From: Rhizobium mongolense USDA 1844
Lineage (GTDB): Bacteria; Pseudomonadota; Alphaproteobacteria; Rhizobiales; Rhizobiaceae
Direction of reading: 5' to 3'
Assembly: GCF_000419765.1 (NCBI RefSeq)
Contig: NZ_ATTQ01000019.1
Coordinates: 50,647-114,646 of the forward strand
Length of the DNA stretch: 64,000 nucleotides
Shown: piece by piece, positions 1 to 7,558 of the stretch
How the letters are laid out: every line of letters starts with the position of its first letter
How positions within the stretch are numbered: position 1 is the first letter of the stretch
Notes under the pieces: model-generated
Told to the model about the DNA's origin: nothing
Seen by the model: the letters and a program-made list of their open reading frames with translations, nothing else
Databases searched by the model: none
Translations under genes and position numbers: made by a program

Positions 1-24
1 GATCGTGCCGATTGAAGGTGCTTA

Positions 25-408
25 ATGACAAAAGAGAAGAAAGAACGCACGCCAGCGCAAAAAGCCGCTCAGTTTCAACCGGGCGAGACAGGCAATCCAA
101 AGGGCCGCACCCCTGTCCATCCCGACGTGAAAGAAGCCGCTAAAGCCTACACAATCCCAATGCTAGAGGTGCTTGTTGACGTCGCTCTGCGCGGCAAGAA
201 CGAGACGAGCCGAGTTAATGCGGCGGTTGCCGTTTGGAACCGTGCATGGGGAGCACCGAAGCAGAGCGTCGATGTCGATGTTACCCACAAACAGGATTGG
301 TCCGCGCTTCTCAACGCGCTGGACGCCCATAACGCAGCAAAGGCGCTGACGACGCCGGATCAGCCTTTGGTAATCGAGGGGCAGCTGATTGAGGAGAAAT
401 CGGAATGA
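25..408 (+). CDS. DUF5681-like phage-associated protein
   Basis: A 127-residue protein with the N-terminal pattern QFQPGETGNPKGR (about residues 17-29). This matches the F-K-P-G-x-S-G-N-P-x-G-R signature of DUF5681 proteins, which are usually found beside phage terminase genes. The rest is mostly helical and charged, with no catalytic motif I recognise. The ATG overlaps the TAA of an upstream frame that enters from outside the window (TAATG), so it is probably the second gene of a coupled pair. GAAGG lies about 8 nt before the start. By inference from the family it is a small-terminase-like DNA-packaging accessory, but no large terminase is visible here. The domain call is fairly sure; the role is not. 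Confidence 0.6.
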   Translation: MTKEKKERTPAQKAAQFQPGETGNPKGRTPVHPDVKEAAKAYTIPMLEVLVDVALRGKNETSRVNAAVAVWNRAWGAPKQSVDVDVTHKQDWSALLNALDAHNAAKALTTPDQPLVIEGQLIEEKSE

Positions 409-421
409 TCGGCCAACTAGT

Positions 422-1048
422 TCAGCTATTCGGAACCATCTTGATCACCGGGGCATCGTGCCAGTAGCGAAGATTACCATGGCCGGTTTTTAGAGTCTTA
501 GCTAGATCTTCAATTTCGGCGTCTGGGACGGCACCGCATTGAAAAAGCGCCGCTACATAGTGCTCTACATAAACCTTCTCCCTGCGTGGATATTGATCAT
601 CTACAGCAGGAATCTCCGAGCGATCGATATTCGGAAAGCGAGCATGTGCTCGTTCGATGACCGCCCGAAATTTTTCAATGTCCTCTCGATATCTGCGGAG
701 ATCATCCTCTTCCGCGCGCCGTGTTAACTCTTGGGCTTCTTCATAGGTGGGGCGATGATATTCGAGGACTTCGCCCTCTCCTCGAAAGCCAGCCTCAGCA
801 GCGCGTTTTTGCGTGAGCGCACGGACGTACCGAATACTCGTTTCCGATCCAAACGAAATACACTGCTCGACTCTGAGCGCGTATAATTTTCGACAGGCAT
901 CCTCGCGTTCGAAGACGAAAACATCACCGACAGACCGCTTGTCCATGATGTTCCACCAGTGTCGCCACCGTTCGAGGCGGGGTCGATTCTTGGAGTCGAA
1001 GTCCGAATGTTTCGTGGTGAGAACGAAATAGGCAGTCCCGAAAGCCAT
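422..1048 (-). CDS. hypothetical protein, 208 aa
   Basis: I do not recognise this family. The start is set at the ATG (MAFGTAYF...) preceded by AGGAT at good spacing; an open frame upstream adds 13 residues without a better ribosome site. The N-terminal half has aromatic-rich strands. The middle (about residues 95-140) is a highly charged helical stretch rich in Glu and Arg, suggesting a coiled coil or a nucleic-acid or protein interface. There is no signal peptide or membrane segment. It lies downstream of the coupled 1950-to-1194 gene chain, separated from it by a hairpin terminator. A phage or element cargo gene is likely from context only. Confidence 0.5.
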   Translation of the reverse strand: MAFGTAYFVLTTKHSDFDSKNRPRLERWRHWWNIMDKRSVGDVFVFEREDACRKLYALRVEQCISFGSETSIRYVRALTQKRAAEAGFRGEGEVLEYHRPTYEEAQELTRRAEEDDLRRYREDIEKFRAVIERAHARFPNIDRSEIPAVDDQYPRREKVYVEHYVAALFQCGAVPDAEIEDLAKTLKTGHGNLRYWHDAPVIKMVPNS

Positions 1049-1166
1049 AATGATCCTACGCAGGTTATAAGGCAGGACCAATTGCACGACGAACGCGGAA
1101 GGGCAACCGTCCGATTTACCTCAATGTCGAACAGGCTGCGCCCGAGTCCCACCGAGTACAATGAGA

Positions 1167-1188
1167 AAAGCCCCGTTTCCGGGGCTTT
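1167..1188 (-). terminator. hairpin terminator after the 1950-1194 gene chain
   Basis: A perfect 9-bp stem (AAAGCCCCG / CGGGGCTTT) with a 4-nt loop. On the minus strand it is followed by TTTTC, the form of an intrinsic terminator, and it begins 6 nt past the stop codon at 1194. Confidence 0.8.
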
Positions 1189-1193
1189 CAACG

Positions 1194-1580
1194 TCATTGG
1201 CGGGCGAGTTTTTGTGTGACCAGATATTGCCGTAGCATTTTCTCGTCACCGTCAATTCGGTCTACCACATACGACCAGTACCAAGCGTCAGGGTCGGATA
1301 GGTCTTCAGTTGCGTCTTGCCACTGCTTGTAGCGGTACACAATCCGAAACGCGTCGTGGGCAATCTCAATCGCCTCGGCGACCGTATGGTAGCAGACCTT
1401 GAACTCCCATTCGGTGACCGCGCAGAGAAACGCGAGAAAGTCATCCTTCGGCACGGACTCATTAAGGGTGTTTCGGCCTCCTTGCGGGCGACCGCTGTAA
1501 AACGTCCACCTTACATCGTCGAGAAGATCAGTCTCTTCGAGACGTGACCATAATTCGTAAAATCCGCTCATGGGGGTCAT
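1194..1580 (-). CDS. hypothetical protein, 128 aa
   Basis: Unrecognised acidic, aromatic-rich soluble protein with several Trp and Tyr residues. The ATG at 1580 is chosen because it forms an ATGA overlap with the stop of the 59-codon gene upstream, a classic sign of translational coupling; an ATG 9 nt further in is less likely. It is the last gene of a three-gene chain (1950, 1756, 1580) that ends in a strong hairpin terminator. The neighbours give no function. The reading frame is well supported; the function is unknown. Confidence 0.6.
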   Translation of the reverse strand: MTPMSGFYELWSRLEETDLLDDVRWTFYSGRPQGGRNTLNESVPKDDFLAFLCAVTEWEFKVCYHTVAEAIEIAHDAFRIVYRYKQWQDATEDLSDPDAWYWSYVVDRIDGDEKMLRQYLVTQKLARQ

Positions 1581-1756
1581 CTCTGCCCCCCTTTGGCTTT
1601 TTCCTGTTTTTCAGGGCGAGAAACGAACGCATCCCAGGACATGGTGTACTTGACTCGTGGAGTTCTGATCCGAACCTTCTTCGTGTCGAATGTGTACCCG
1701 TTGTTGAATGCGTCTCGCTTAACGATGTAGCGGGTTCTCTTAGTCTGCCTGCTCAT
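1577..1756 (-). CDS. small basic protein, 59 aa
   Basis: A short gene with a near-ideal ribosome site (GGGAGG, 5 nt before the ATG). It starts in an ATGA overlap with the upstream gene (stop 1753) and ends in an ATGA overlap with the downstream gene (start 1580). The product is strongly basic, rich in Arg and Lys (MSRQTKRTRYIVKRDAF...), and has no Cys pairs or membrane segment. A small nucleic-acid-binding phage protein is plausible from charge only. The two overlaps and the ribosome site make the gene itself quite certain despite its length. Confidence 0.65.
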   Translation of the reverse strand: MSRQTKRTRYIVKRDAFNNGYTFDTKKVRIRTPRVKYTMSWDAFVSRPEKQEKAKGGQR

Positions 1757-1950
1757 GCTGCACCTCCCTTTGAACGGAGATGGCGACGGTAAGCATCGGC
1801 AATGATCGCCCGATTGGCCGGAGCTATTTTTGCAACGAGATCGGCAACACTGATGAAACCGTCCTGAGGAGGCGGCAACATTTGCGAGGGGATGAAAAAC
1901 TCGCCAGTTGGCGTTTCGAATGTTTTTGGTTTCTTGCTCATTTTACGCAT
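1753..1950 (-). CDS. small hypothetical protein, 65 aa
   Basis: First gene of the three-gene overlapping chain. The start is taken at ATG 1950 (MRKMSKK...), with GAG 8 nt upstream; a second ATG three codons in, or an upstream open extension to 1983, are alternatives. The protein has a Lys-rich N-terminus, a Pro-rich middle (LPPPQDG) and a C-terminal helix with RRHLRSK. It may be a small DNA-associated protein, but I recognise no family. The stop overlaps the next ATG (ATGA). Confidence 0.5.
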   Translation of the reverse strand: MRKMSKKPKTFETPTGEFFIPSQMLPPPQDGFISVADLVAKIAPANRAIIADAYRRHLRSKGGAA

Positions 1951-2243
1951 TTTAATACTCACTAATAGACGAGCGCGCGCCACTCCAGGGCCGAAACTTG
2001 CGTCGTCGGATGAACGGAAAACGTTTCGATCTCGGACCGGCTCGTGGCGGGTCCGTCGCGGAAATCAGCGATGTCGGGGTTCGATCTGGAACCTACCTTA
2101 CGGGAGGCGTAATCGATTTGTCGAAATTAAAATGCACGAGACTCGAAAATTTTTGCCCGCTAATTGGCTGAAAATTTAACCGACGACGGATAATCGGGAC
2201 CGGAGCAATTCGGCCCCGTCACTCAGGGGTCAACGAGAGACAA
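1951..2243. other. intergenic region between divergent genes
   Basis: About 290 nt between the leftward chain and the rightward gene at 2244. It must hold both promoters. It contains A+T-rich runs (around 2130-2180) but no repeat or hairpin that I can support. No ORF here has a convincing ribosome site. Confidence 0.5.
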
Positions 2244-2786
2244 ATGGCATTTGAGATTTTGACACTAGGGGCAATCCCGCAGGGCGAACTAATAAAACTG
2301 GCCGAGCGAATGCGTTCAGCAGAAGGCTACATTAGAGCGACCGAAGCGAAGGCGAACCATCCGATACCCGATATGGTTATCGGGGTTTCAATCTTCATGG
2401 ACTTGAGCGCGAGACGCCGCTATGCCCACGCGGGTTCCATGCGGATGCCCAGCTACGAATATCACGCTGATCAATACGAACGCCTTTCTCAAAGTGGCTA
2501 CGCGTTGCAGATTGCACTCACACCGAAAGCCAAGCACGACTTGAACGGCCGGAGTGACGCGCTCGTGTTCAAGGCGCTTGATTTCTCGGGCAGACAGGCA
2601 AATGTCTGCGCGTTCTCATTCCGGTTAACCGCTCCACATGGATCACCGTCGCCTATCGGGACATGGGCAATGCAAGGTCTATGGTTCGAGAGCAATCAGG
2701 ACTACATGCTGTGGCAACTGAGTATGCCAAAGGCTTTTCCTGATCCGAATTTCGGTCAGACGCGTTCAATCTGGCAAAGTAACTGA
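2244..2786 (+). CDS. hypothetical protein, 180 aa
   Basis: Soluble protein with no recognised domain. It begins after GAGAGACAA at reasonable spacing. It has an amphipathic N-terminal helix (about residues 12-35), then alternating strands, and several conserved-looking aromatic motifs near the C-terminus (WAMQGLWFES, YMLWQLS). There is no signal peptide. It is followed 52 nt later by a membrane-protein gene on the same strand, so a two-gene transcript is likely. Function unknown. Confidence 0.5.
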   Translation: MAFEILTLGAIPQGELIKLAERMRSAEGYIRATEAKANHPIPDMVIGVSIFMDLSARRRYAHAGSMRMPSYEYHADQYERLSQSGYALQIALTPKAKHDLNGRSDALVFKALDFSGRQANVCAFSFRLTAPHGSPSPIGTWAMQGLWFESNQDYMLWQLSMPKAFPDPNFGQTRSIWQSN

Positions 2787-2838
2787 AACAGCATTGCATT
2801 GAAGTCACTCGATCAATTCAAGAAAATAGGTTCGGAAA

Positions 2839-3279
2839 ATGGCATCTATATTTGAAAATGTCGGACACGTCTGGATGGGGCTTTGCGTGTTCGGGGCAGC
2901 GGTGGCAGGATACTCCGGATACCGAATGGACGAGATTAACGACAAGCGGTGGCAGGCTACGATGGCGTTTGAAAGTAGCGTGGCTCAAGACGCACTTGTG
3001 AAGGAGTTTTTCGACAAGCAGTGGCGAGAACTCGTGGAAACGCAGCGAAACGCCGAGAAAAGCACGCTTATGGCCGCGACTATAACTTGGGGGAATGATT
3101 TCAAAGACAAATTAGAAGCACGGGTGAGCAATGATGACGAACGCCAGAAGATGGAAAAAGTCTTAGGCGAACCCCACAACACCTGGCTGACTTCGATGGG
3201 GATGATCGGGGGAGGTATTTTCATTTTAGGCGGGTTCTTCGGATGGTATAAGAAAGAGCATCCGAATGGACGTTTTTGA
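2839..3279 (+). CDS. small bitopic membrane protein with coiled coil
   Basis: A 146-residue protein with two hydrophobic segments, about residues 10-27 and 118-135. Between them is a charged, helical, probably periplasmic or cytoplasmic stretch of about 85 residues rich in Glu, Lys and Gln. The layout (TM, coiled coil, TM) resembles small phage or plasmid membrane proteins, but I recognise no family. It lies 52 nt after the gene at 2244 and faces the convergent gene at 3848 across 2 nt, so no separate terminator is present. Confidence 0.5.
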   Translation: MASIFENVGHVWMGLCVFGAAVAGYSGYRMDEINDKRWQATMAFESSVAQDALVKEFFDKQWRELVETQRNAEKSTLMAATITWGNDFKDKLEARVSNDDERQKMEKVLGEPHNTWLTSMGMIGGGIFILGGFFGWYKKEHPNGRF

Positions 3280-3281
3280 TC

Positions 3282-3848
3282 CTACTCATCGGGGGGTTCA
3301 TTATCGGGATTGAAGAAGCCCTCTTCGATCAGGAAGACTTTCCACTGATCGGCCATCTCCTCAAAGACCTCGATGATTGGCGATTTCTTATCGTTGTGGA
3401 TGATGTAGGCGTATGCGGCGACTTCCGGCTTTAACCGGACACCAGCGCCAGTCACCATGTTGGGCATTCGAGGTCCATGAGTTACCTCGACATGTTTGAC
3501 GCTGTTGGCGATCTGCCGACAGAATTCCAGCCTTGGGAGGCGACCTTTATTCTTCTTGCCAAACCCCTTCATGATGCCCTTTTTTGGATTTCCCTCCGCA
3601 TCGAGCCGATTTTTACCCGTCAAGCGGAAGTGGCGGGCGTCGTCGCTGAAATGCAGCACCCAATCAACGATATGGTTGGCTGTGACAGCGCAATCAAAAG
3701 CGGCGTATCGGACATTCGCGGATGCCACGCTTGATCGCAGGCGTTCGATATCGAAAAGCAATTTCTTGTAGAGGTCATATGGGGTTTTGAGCCCAAAGGT
3801 TTTCGTTTTGGGTTTCAAGCGAGATTGCCTATCAGTGTCTGAGGCCAT
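3282..3848 (-). CDS. hypothetical protein, 188 aa
   Basis: Unrecognised basic protein. The start at 3848 (MASDTDRQ...) has GGGA about 8 nt upstream and sits 20 nt past the stop of the gene at 4287; an open frame extends 23 codons further up but would overlap that gene. Residues 25-130 carry many Lys and Arg with a helical pattern and end in CRQIANSVKHVEV; the C-terminal third is acidic. It is the second gene of a leftward pair. The spacing suggests co-transcription; the role is unknown. Confidence 0.5.
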   Translation of the reverse strand: MASDTDRQSRLKPKTKTFGLKTPYDLYKKLLFDIERLRSSVASANVRYAAFDCAVTANHIVDWVLHFSDDARHFRLTGKNRLDAEGNPKKGIMKGFGKKNKGRLPRLEFCRQIANSVKHVEVTHGPRMPNMVTGAGVRLKPEVAAYAYIIHNDKKSPIIEVFEEMADQWKVFLIEEGFFNPDNEPPDE

Positions 3849-3867
3849 GAAAAGTTCCCAAATCGTA

Positions 3868-4287
3868 TCAATTGGTTTCTGCGAGTAGATTTCGAAACTT
3901 TTGGGCGGTTTCCTCATCCGGCATAATCACCGATGCAATTGCGTTCTGCTGTGCATCGAACGCCAACATACAGTGATCAATTAGCACACGAGCTATACGC
4001 ATGGAATCGCGGTCTGGTGCGAACACCATTGCAAGTTTGCCCTGATACATACGGCTGATTGCCTCACGCACCATCGCCTTATGGAGTTCTAACTCCTGTT
4101 GCTCTTTGAACTGAGCGATCTGGGCATTGTCCATGCCCGAATCTTTGATGGCGACCTCGAATGATTTTTGGAGCACCTCGACCGGCATTGTGTCTTGTGC
4201 GGCAAAGAATTCTGCGCACGTCTTGTGAACAAAATCATATGGAACCCTGACCGACACGGTCGGGATACGAAAGGCTTCCTCAGTCAT
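3868..4287 (-). CDS. hypothetical protein, 139 aa
   Basis: Mostly helical, soluble, acidic protein with an excellent ribosome site (AGGAG, 6 nt before ATG 4287). The middle (about residues 50-75) is Gln/Glu-rich and probably coiled coil. I recognise no family. It leads the leftward pair with the 3848 gene. An upstream open frame (4475-4284) ends in an ATGA overlap with this start and could be a coupled leader gene, but has no ribosome site of its own. Confidence 0.5.
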   Translation of the reverse strand: MTEEAFRIPTVSVRVPYDFVHKTCAEFFAAQDTMPVEVLQKSFEVAIKDSGMDNAQIAQFKEQQELELHKAMVREAISRMYQGKLAMVFAPDRDSMRIARVLIDHCMLAFDAQQNAIASVIMPDEETAQKFRNLLAETN

Positions 4288-4666
4288 ATAATCTCCTTGC
4301 CCAATGGCTCTCGCTGTATGGAAAGTTGTAAAATCATATCAAATAGTAGCGCAACATATAAAGGTTTTTGTAAGCGAAGCAGGGGGGCCAAAGAGCGTGC
4401 CCGCCCCACAAAGAGCCCTTCCCTGTCCGAAGCAGTCAACGGCACCAATGGAGGCTCATCCGCTAGCATCAGCACGAATAATGCTGCGCACTACGCCGTA
4501 TCCGTCGGCTATTCCTTGGCTGCTTCCCGGCGCCCTATGATGTACAGTCAGCAAGACGCATTGACGTATCGTCCGCACGCGGTATGCCGTTGCAGCACAC
4601 GTAGCGCAGAACACCAGCAACGCAGCGGACGGACCTCCTAAGGACTCTCTGACACAGGACATGGCA
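4288..4666. other. about 380 nt without a supported gene
   Basis: Holds the promoter for the leftward pair at 4287. It also contains a 63-codon leftward frame (4475-4284) that ends in an ATGA overlap but lacks a ribosome site, and a G-run near 4381. A TTAGGAGG sequence on the minus strand near 4640 is too far (13 nt) from any in-frame start to define a gene. I see no RNA gene or clear repeat. Confidence 0.4.
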
Positions 4667-4694
4667 AAGCCCTGACCGTTTTCGATCAGGGCTT
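4667..4694 (-). terminator. hairpin after the 5102-4725 gene
   Basis: A perfect 9-bp stem (AAGCCCTGA / TCAGGGCTT) with a 10-nt loop, 31 nt past the stop at 4725. The T-run is short (CTTTG on the minus strand), so termination may be weak. Confidence 0.55.
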
Positions 4695-4724
4695 CCGATC
4701 ACTTGCGCAAGTAATCGCTGCTGC

Positions 4725-5102
4725 TTACTTTGCCTTTGCACGACCCTTTTTCAGCCGCTCCGAACGTTCCAGGCTATGCAGGGCAATCGCGTCCTGCAGT
4801 TTCTTGTCCGCTTGGATGGCCTCCTTTGCCGCGTTCAGCACGACCACCACCGCGTCCAGGTCGGCAGCACGGAAGAGTTTCGAACCGGCGATCTCGAAAG
4901 CATTGCGACCGATGCGCACCACGTAGCCCTGTGCGTCCTTGCGGAACCACAGCGACCGAGTGTTGATCTGCTTGCCGTCCTTGACTTCGCCAGCAAGTTT
5001 AATCTGCGCGGCCAGTTTGCCGTAGAAAATATCCAGCGGGCTCTGCCCAACGATAACACCAGTCGTTGCAGCTGCCTTGAGGAGTTCGATTGCATTTGCC
5101 AT
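4725..5102 (-). CDS. hypothetical protein, 125 aa
   Basis: A basic, Ala-rich soluble protein. The start at 5102 (MANAIELL...) has AGGA 8 nt upstream; an open extension of 17 codons has no ribosome site. Residues 10-60 look like alternating helix and strand, and the last 25 residues are a Lys/Arg-rich helix (SERLKKGRAKAK) that could bind nucleic acid. I recognise no family. It lies 66 nt downstream of the serine recombinase and ends in a hairpin terminator, so the two may share a transcript. Confidence 0.5.
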   Translation of the reverse strand: MANAIELLKAAATTGVIVGQSPLDIFYGKLAAQIKLAGEVKDGKQINTRSLWFRKDAQGYVVRIGRNAFEIAGSKLFRAADLDAVVVVLNAAKEAIQADKKLQDAIALHSLERSERLKKGRAKAK

Positions 5103-5167
5103 TTGCTTAGTCCTTTGCACCAGCAGCACCATTGCTGCCGTGCTTCCGTCCAATAGCCGTTGGCAAT

Positions 5168-5830
5168 TCAGGGCAACCGAAGACTACTCTGAGTTGAGCA
5201 CTCTTTTTCCGCTAAACGCTCAAGCAAGCGGGTGACTTGATTGCTGTGCCATTTTCCGCCCTTAATGGTTTCGTAGCCGCGTTGATTGAGTTCCTTAGCA
5301 ATTGCTGCTGGTGTCGTTATACCCCCGGCATTGAGGCATTGGACAAACCCACGCATAGTTTCGGCATGGGCTTGCGCTTGTTCTGCTCGGACTGCATTGG
5401 TTCCCCATGCGTCACCACGTTCGCGTTTTGCAGCAATTGCCTCTTTCGTCCGCTTGCTGATCATTTCCCGTTCTTTCTCAGCTACAGCCGCCATTATGTG
5501 GAACTGGAAGTTATCCGCATTGGGCATGTCGCAGGCTTTGATCGGCACATTCTGCTTTAGCAGTCCTGAGATAAAGTGAACGTCGCGTGAGAGGCGGTCG
5601 AGTTTCGCAATCACCAAAGTAGCACCGGCTTGTTCTGCCGCATTGAGTGCCAGCCGGAGTTGAGGACGATCATCGCGCTTGCCGGATTCCACCTCTGTGA
5701 ACTCCGCGACAATCGGATTGCCTCTGGTAAATCCCGCAACAGCAGCGCGTTGGGCTTCTAAGCCTAATCCGCTTTGTCCCTGCATCTGCGTGGATACACG
5801 ATAATACGCGACATAACTTGTAGGTTGCAC
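5168..5830 (-). CDS. serine site-specific recombinase (resolvase/invertase family)
   Basis: The N-terminal resolvase domain starts at once: VAYYRVSTQ gives the catalytic Ser (S13) and the adjacent Arg, then IAKLDRLSRD near residue 80, a hallmark of the family. The dimerisation and E helix follows (MAAVAEKEREMISKRTKEA, about residues 110-130), and the C-terminal 60 residues look like a small helix-turn-helix. At about 220 residues it matches small invertases and resolvases, not large serine integrases. The GTG at 5830 is chosen because GGAG lies 8 nt upstream. The frame opens to an ATG at 5929, but that extension contains a terminator-like hairpin. Likely roles are element resolution, inversion of a DNA segment or excision. 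No flanking inverted repeats were found by eye. Confidence 0.85.
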   Translation of the reverse strand: MQPTSYVAYYRVSTQMQGQSGLGLEAQRAAVAGFTRGNPIVAEFTEVESGKRDDRPQLRLALNAAEQAGATLVIAKLDRLSRDVHFISGLLKQNVPIKACDMPNADNFQFHIMAAVAEKEREMISKRTKEAIAAKRERGDAWGTNAVRAEQAQAHAETMRGFVQCLNAGGITTPAAIAKELNQRGYETIKGGKWHSNQVTRLLERLAEKECSTQSSLRLP

Positions 5831-5890
5831 TGGTTGTAACTCCGTCGGAACAATGAAAGGGCGTTCACTGTTCCTGCTGCCGAAAAACTT

Positions 5891-5921
5891 AAAGGGCGAG
5901 TGAAAGGATTGCTCGCCCTTT
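5891..5921 (-). terminator. terminator hairpin just upstream of the recombinase
   Basis: A perfect 10-bp stem (AAAGGGCGAG / CTCGCCCTTT), 11-nt loop, followed on the minus strand by AAGTTTTT. It precedes the preferred recombinase start at 5830 and would stop leftward transcripts arriving from upstream, or act as an attenuator of the recombinase. Confidence 0.65.
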
Positions 5922-6073
5922 GATTGCAATGGAGTAAAATGTCTGACCCTCAGTTTTTAGGGGTTTTGTGTGGAAATATCGTGGGAATGGCAATGCGATG
6001 CGAGTGGATGTGTTGATTACCGCTAGCGTGCTGATCCGCTACTGATCCCTGACCGTTCTTCAAGCGTCCATCT

Positions 6074-6101
6074 TGTTTGCGTTCGCAGTCTGTTCTATTT
6101 T
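6074..6101 (+). promoter_or_regulatory. putative sigma-70-like promoter giving a leaderless mRNA
   Basis: TTGTTT, 16 nt, TATTTT. The -10 box ends 6 nt before the ATG at 6108, so initiation would fall at or next to the start codon. The 12-nt string GTTCTATTTTTG recurs at 11972, again immediately before a start codon. Confidence 0.4.
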
Positions 6102-6107
6102 TGTTGG

Positions 6108-6317
6108 ATGACACGGACAGATGTTGAAACCGCACTCATGCAGCAACTACGGGCAAAAGGCTGCACACGGGATAAGCCTATCAATCTGTTGGATGTCGGG
6201 CCTGATCTGGTTGCAGCGGGTTATTCACAGGATGAAATCGTGAATGCGATGTACTCGCTAATCGGTGCAGGTAAAATCGAGTACGTTACTGGCAATCGCG
6301 TTCGATTCACACTTTAG
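6108..6317 (+). CDS. small hypothetical protein, 69 aa
   Basis: Reads like a small helical domain: VETALMQQLRAKG, then a turn, then SQDEIVNAMYSLIGAGKIEYV, ending in strands. The order helix, helix, beta-hairpin is that of a winged-helix fold, which would fit a small DNA-binding protein; this is inference from pattern only. No ribosome site precedes the ATG, but a promoter-like sequence ends 6 nt upstream, suggesting leaderless expression. The HNH-like gene follows 6 nt later, so the pair is probably one transcript. Confidence 0.55.
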   Translation: MTRTDVETALMQQLRAKGCTRDKPINLLDVGPDLVAAGYSQDEIVNAMYSLIGAGKIEYVTGNRVRFTL

Positions 6318-6323
6318 GGTTTT

Positions 6324-7091
6324 ATGACTGCTACCGTTCCTTTGACTGCTACTCAGCGGCTACTCGCCAAGCAACCCTATTGCATCTATTGCGGCGGAAC
6401 TACTCTCGCCACTACTCGCGAACATATCCCCTCTCGTGTCATTTTCGACGCCAAGCATCGGCCAAAGGGACTTGAGTTCTCCGCTTGCGAGCCCTGTAAT
6501 TCAGCTACACGTAAAGCCGAAACTGTCATCGCTATGTTGTCGCGGGTTTTTCCTGATCGATCCGTTCGGTCAAACAAATCGGAAATGAGGAAACTCGCTG
6601 ATGCCGCTTTCCGCAATCATCCAGGTCTAGCCGATGAGATGCACTTGGATCAGGTTGCCGGTCTACAACGACTAGGAGAAAGGGCAAAGAATCTCCCTAC
6701 GTGGAACTTCCTAAACGTAAATGGTCCTATCTGCCGGGGTTCGCTCGATCAGTTCGGTGTGAAACTCGGCCTGTCCCTCCATTATGAGGCGACAAAGCAG
6801 ATCGTGCCGGTTGGTGGTGCAGTCCTGTTGAACCACTACAGCAACGTCGACGCCTTTACCGGGGAGATACCACCCGACTTGCTTGGATTGTTTGGCGAAG
6901 GCACCACCCTCAAACAGGGACGACTCGAAGTCAGCAAACAATTTCGATATTCCAGTTTATGGGCCGAAGACACCCTCAACATCAGTATGCATTTGGCGGT
7001 CTTCCGTGAATCCTTCGGCACGCTGATGATCGTCGCCCATGACGCCAACCATCTGCCGGAGGGCTCGCAGGTGGAAGCCTTTTACATCTAG
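6324..7091 (+). CDS. HNH-endonuclease-like zinc protein
   Basis: A 255-residue protein whose first 55 residues hold CIYCGG (C19, C22), the H-containing REHIPSRVIF and SACEPCN (second Cys pair). This is the zinc-ribbon plus His core of HNH nucleases. The remaining 200 residues, with strands and a helical region, match nothing I know and could give target or partner recognition. AGGG lies 4-5 nt before the ATG. It sits 6 nt after a possible winged-helix gene and before a lipoprotein gene. By family knowledge, HNH proteins on such elements are homing, packaging or defence nucleases; which applies here is open. Catalytic competence is unproven, as the usual terminal H-N-N-H spacing is not complete. 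Confidence 0.65.
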   Translation: MTATVPLTATQRLLAKQPYCIYCGGTTLATTREHIPSRVIFDAKHRPKGLEFSACEPCNSATRKAETVIAMLSRVFPDRSVRSNKSEMRKLADAAFRNHPGLADEMHLDQVAGLQRLGERAKNLPTWNFLNVNGPICRGSLDQFGVKLGLSLHYEATKQIVPVGGAVLLNHYSNVDAFTGEIPPDLLGLFGEGTTLKQGRLEVSKQFRYSSLWAEDTLNISMHLAVFRESFGTLMIVAHDANHLPEGSQVEAFYI

Positions 7092-7161
7092 CATGGCTGG
7101 TATTGCCACGAATCATGTAGCTATTGCGTACTGCGATTTGAGGGGCATTACCGGGGAAATC

Positions 7162-7500
7162 ATGAACAAGTATATTGGAATGGCGTTGGCCGCATTTGCG
7201 CTGGCTGGCTGCGAAACTACTGAGTCTTCAACTGCCAATTTCGACGTGAAGAGCCTTCCAGAACGGGCCTTACACACGGCTTGTTTGAAAGCCAAGGTGC
7301 AGGAATATTCGCGCGTCGAGGGTTCACCGCTGGAACTCGGACAAATCGCGTCATCCGGCTGCAACAGTACCCGTTATGCTCTGTACGATGCCATCGCCAA
7401 GCACACGAACAAATACTTCGCTAAGGGTTATATCGGTGCATCTGAAACCGAAGACCCCAAAATGGTAGCCGCTGCGATCATCAAGACGCGAGGCCACTAA
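7162..7500 (+). CDS. small lipoprotein, 112 aa
   Basis: MNKYIGMALAAFALAGCETT is a textbook lipoprotein signal, with lipobox LAGC and Cys17 as the lipidated residue. A soluble domain of about 95 residues follows with two more Cys (near residues 47 and 72) that could form a disulfide. GGGGA precedes the ATG by 5 nt; upstream open frame to 7039 runs through the HNH gene and is not used. It may be exported to the outer or inner membrane. On phage-like elements such small lipoproteins often act in exclusion or lysis, but nothing here shows that. Confidence 0.65.
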   Translation: MNKYIGMALAAFALAGCETTESSTANFDVKSLPERALHTACLKAKVQEYSRVEGSPLELGQIASSGCNSTRYALYDAIAKHTNKYFAKGYIGASETEDPKMVAAAIIKTRGH

Positions 7501-7512
7501 GGTGAAAACAAA

Positions 7513-7540
7513 AAGCCTCCCAGCGGTAACCGGGAGGCTT
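7513..7540 (-). terminator. bidirectional terminator
   Basis: A perfect 9-bp stem (AAGCCTCCC / GGGAGGCTT) with a 10-nt loop. On the minus strand it is followed by TTTTTGTTTT, a strong intrinsic terminator. On the plus strand it follows the lipoprotein stop by 12 nt. Confidence 0.8.
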
Positions 7541-7558
7541 CTTGTTGGATGCGGCTTT

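Noticed and set aside
4456..4662. Leftward frame with TTAGGAGG upstream
   Set aside because: The ribosome-site match is 13 nt from the nearest in-frame start and the product lacks recognisable features.
5950..6135. A 61-codon leftward frame before the recombinase
   Set aside because: No ribosome site, and a His/Asn-rich, low-plausibility product; it overlaps the promoter region of the 6108 gene.
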